NCBI GenBank assembly: GCA_002693605.1 | Contig: NZQO01000148.1 | Coordinates: 1 to 8,512 of the forward strand | Reading direction: 5' to 3' | DNA length: 8,512 nucleotides | Origin: Flavobacteriaceae bacterium | Lineage (GTDB): Bacteria > Bacteroidota > Bacteroidia > Flavobacteriales > Flavobacteriaceae | Part shown: one piece after another, positions 7,801 to 8,512 of the stretch | Numbering within the stretch: position 1 is the first letter of the stretch | How the letters are laid out: the number at the start of each line of letters is the position of its first letter | The notes under the pieces: model-generated | The model's input: the letters and a program-made list of their open reading frames with translations, nothing else | Database searches by the model: none | What the model was told of the DNA's origin: nothing | Position numbers and translations under genes: made by a program

Positions 7801-8512
7801 CTCATCATCTTCGTTGTTCACGTCTATAATGGCGTTTCGGATGTCCTGGAAACCTAGTTCCAGCAATTGCTCATATAAAACCTTCGCGATGTCTAGCAGA
7901 TCATCGGATTCGTTCATGCTGAGCGCGACGTTCCTTACCTTTTCGAGCGATGACTCTATTTTCGACTCTTTTGCCTGCGCCTCTGCTGTTTGAAGATCTA
8001 AAAATCTTGTATAGGCCTGCTCGAAGACATTTGCAAACCGTTTGAAGATTTCCTCATCCTCATAGGGTTGTGTGGTAATGACTAATAAATAACCGTACTT
8101 GAAATAGGCCGCATGCCATTTTTGCCAGGTGGGGAAGGAAATTCCCTTATCCAATATCGCCTGGAAAATGGGTTGTACGTCGGGTACGGAGAGCATGTAA
8201 CGGTAATGATCTTCCAGTTCGTGACCCTCCTTGGAAATGGAAAATGAGGAGCGGTTTTTTTTCCAGCCTTCGTACATTTCGCGGTGTACGGGATCTTCGG
8301 TGTTGGGGATGCTCAAAAAAGGCATTATGCCACTTTCATTGGCAAACCAGAATTCATCCACTTCTGAATTATCGGAACAAAATCCGAAGCCGGTACCCCA
8401 CAGGTCGCCACCAAGGTTCTTTAACTGTTGGAAGAGCACTTGGGCTACAGCGCCAATTTCCTCACTTTGGTGCATAGCCATACTCCGCGACCGCACCCGT
8501 TCTAGAGCGGCC
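4834..8512 (-). CDS. Multi-repeat sensor histidine kinase, N-terminus cut by window edge
   Basis: The frame stays open to the right edge. A GTG at 8494-8496 could be read as a start, but the codons before it read A-A-L-E-R, giving ALERVRSRSMAMHQ. This matches the linker between later repeats, so the GTG encodes an internal valine and the true start lies outside. Counting that valine as residue 1, five sensory units of 183-188 residues fill residues 1-913. A coiled coil (about 914-945) leads into HisKA with H961 in AHEIQNP (ExxN phosphatase-type motif), then HATPase_c with N1090/N1094, DNGIG at 1145 and GQGTGLGLS near 1169. The tail is basic and proline/lysine-rich (KTKPKTPK). No membrane segment or signal is visible, so a cytoplasmic sensor is likely. 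Each unit ends in a GAF-like pattern (G-x-x-G-I, then F-x-x-VF-x-x-AYTRF-x-DL), but GAF homology is inferred. The kinase core closely resembles that of the propeller kinase. Ligands are unknown. Confidence 0.94.
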   Translation of the reverse strand, partial: AALERVRSRSMAMHQSEEIGAVAQVLFQQLKNLGGDLWGTGFGFCSDNSEVDEFWFANESGIMPFLSIPNTEDPVHREMYEGWKKNRSSFSISKEGHELEDHYRYMLSVPDVQPIFQAILDKGISFPTWQKWHAAYFKYGYLLVITTQPYEDEEIFKRFANVFEQAYTRFLDLQTAEAQAKESKIESSLEKVRNVALSMNESDDLLDIAKVLYEQLLELGFQDIRNAIIDVNNEDDETFMDYDYSHEMGGTVTLMAYEDDPTLEEQVRQIATTTDGYSEMVLEGQQLQDLIEMRRNNGEADDPRLLATNSISYILYAFGNGAIGISNFGLLTEAQKSILNRFRNVFTFAYKRYSDLAQAEAQAREAMIEVALERARTQSMLMQHSDELDRTIQVFHEQLHALGIASKFSYLWLPDETQDTHLFWATWLDANSKSKTKKVVYPLDREDPAIIACYNAWESDLTVHVNTVERDAVMAYFTTWNELLQGVSHMEADKFPDGLYYVDTYMKYGCLGILLKEAPSEEDKSILGRFSKEFERAYTRFLDLKKAEAQAREAQIEAALERVRSRTLAMHQSNELPETAMVVFQQLMGLGIAPNRLYIGVIKGDDGLIEMWATDEEGSAINTEVIFDSRKSKAIAKIYNGWKTKKKSLSLSMQRKELASYLSYLTGELGISVKEDHRQKKRVQTLAYFSSGFIGIASPDTQPEATTQLLERFASVFNLTYTRFSDLQNAEAQAREATIEAALERVRARALAMQQPEELKEVAKALRTEMGQLGIETLETCSIYIRDEKEQKTECWYAIKDLRSKSKKLVTDHFRLDLEATWVGRQMHGFYESQKERVSIEMTGANRVEWIRYCEKNSAPFQGHYGKTIPDRTYHLHKFSHGAIGVATVGAISGENWELLRRAASVFSLAYSRFKDLTQAREDLQKLKTEKQRAEEALSELQQAQKLLVQSEKMASLGELTAGIAHEIQNPLNFVNNFSEVSQELLDEMRKELEAGNLDDVRELMRDVIQNLEKINHHGRRADGIVKGMLQHSRKSTGEKVPTGINELVEEYLRLAYHGLRAKDKSFNATLVTDYDESIQKLEIVPQEIGRVVLNLISNAFYASTQRKLQLKNEKGENDGLFEPTVWISTKRNSHKNTALKNTVEIAIRDNGIGMPKQLVEKIFQPFFTTKPSGQGTGLGLSLSYDIIKAHEGKLEVTTQEGVGTTFTILLPTGTQPKTKPKTPK
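5758..6324 (-). repeat. Sensory repeat unit 5, joined to the kinase core
   Basis: Residues 725-913 start AEAQAREATIEAALERVR and end AASVFSLAYSRFKDL. The core has TECWYAIKD, a basic RSKSKK patch, and FSHGAIGVATV as closing strand. In place of another AEAQARE linker it runs into TQAREDLQKLKTEKQRAEEAL, a coiled coil that carries the signal to the HisKA helices. Confidence 0.87.
6325..6873 (-). repeat. Sensory repeat unit 4
   Basis: Residues 542-724 start AEAQAREAQIEAALERVR, continue SRTLAMHQSNELPETA and end FASVFNLTYTRFSDL. The core has IEMWATDEEG, IAKIYNGWKTKK and YFSSGFIGIAS. Its linker is nearly identical to the residues at the window's right edge (ERVRSR-x-x-AMHQS), which suggests units 1 and 4 are the closest pair at the linker. 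Confidence 0.87.
6874..7437 (-). repeat. Sensory repeat unit 3
   Basis: Residues 354-541 start AEAQAREAMIEVALERAR and end FSKEFERAYTRFLDL. The core has LFWATW, DREDPAIIACYNAW, a TTWNELLQGV helix and YMKYGCLGILL. At 188 residues it is the longest complete unit apart from unit 5. It shares the KYG motif with unit 1. Confidence 0.87.
7438..7986 (-). repeat. Sensory repeat unit 2 (most divergent)
   Basis: Residues 171-353 start AEAQAKESKIESSLEKVR and end FRNVFTFAYKRYSDL. The middle is unlike the other units. It is strongly acidic (DVNNEDDETFMDYDYSH), lacks the aromatic FW/MW/CW strand and the W-ended segment, yet keeps the closing GNGAIGIS strand. It may bind a different ligand, be structural only, or have lost binding. 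Confidence 0.85.
7987..8512 (-). repeat. Sensory repeat unit 1 (partial, start beyond window)
   Basis: The unit opens with ALERVRSRSMAMHQ, the end of a linker helix, so at least part of a preceding linker exists outside the window. It holds the EFW strand, the EDPVHREMYEGW segment, AYFKYGYLLVI and the closing FANVFEQAYTRFLDL. Its core resembles unit 3 most: both have the DP-x(8-9)-W segment and a KYG turn. Confidence 0.85.

Noticed and set aside
6271..7986. Recurring DNA similarity every ~550-560 bases as a CRISPR array or mobile-element repeat
   Set aside because: The periodicity follows protein units in one continuous frame, and the copies differ mostly at third positions. Units are far too long and divergent for CRISPR repeats, and there are no terminal inverted repeats.
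8494..8496. GTG as the start codon of the repeat kinase
   Set aside because: The frame is open upstream to the window edge and encodes A-A-L-E-R just before it, matching the linker of the internal repeats. The codon is an internal valine.
1..8512. tRNA, rRNA, riboswitch or insertion sequence
   Set aside because: Virtually every base is accounted for by the four minus-strand genes, and no transposase-like frame or RNA-gene motif was found by eye.

Overview
The window is wholly coding and reads entirely on the minus strand. It holds four signal-transduction genes packed head to tail, in transcription order from right to left: (A) a sensor histidine kinase built from at least five tandem copies of a ~185-residue sensory unit, cut by the right edge (4834..8512); (B) a lipoprotein-like, membrane-anchored kinase with about 14 beta-propeller repeats and a Y_Y_Y domain (1214..4837); (C) a stand-alone receiver protein (826..1206); (D) a receiver fused to a class III nucleotidyl cyclase, cut by the left edge (1..833). 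The junctions are a 4-nt ATGA overlap, a 7-nt gap and an 8-nt overlap, so this is almost certainly one operon with strong translational coupling. No space remains for other genes, and no intergenic promoter or terminator was seen.

Organism: the propeller/Y_Y_Y/HisKA layout is typical of Bacteroidota hybrid two-component sensors. The HEIQNPLNFVNNFSE-type kinase core, the repeated AEAQARE-IEAALERVR linkers and the weak or absent Shine-Dalgarno sequences also fit that phylum. A free-living flavobacterium- or cytophaga-like bacterium is a plausible host, but the finer placement is a guess. Base composition looks uniform and gives no sign of recent transfer.

How the genes may work together (inference): kinase A has no visible membrane segment in this window and probably reads cytoplasmic signals through its repeats. 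Kinase B has its propellers outside the cytoplasmic membrane and its kinase core inside. Their catalytic cores are close paralogues, about 68% identical without gaps over 153 residues by my hand count. Neither carries a C-terminal receiver or DNA-binding domain. The two receivers C and D are also clearly related to each other. The simplest model is that cytoplasmic and extracytoplasmic inputs converge by phosphotransfer on C and D, with D turning phosphorylation into a cyclic nucleotide, probably cAMP. C could be a phosphate sink, a shuttle or a protein-interaction output.

Both edge genes are incomplete: the true start of A lies beyond position 8512 and the C-terminus of D lies before position 1.
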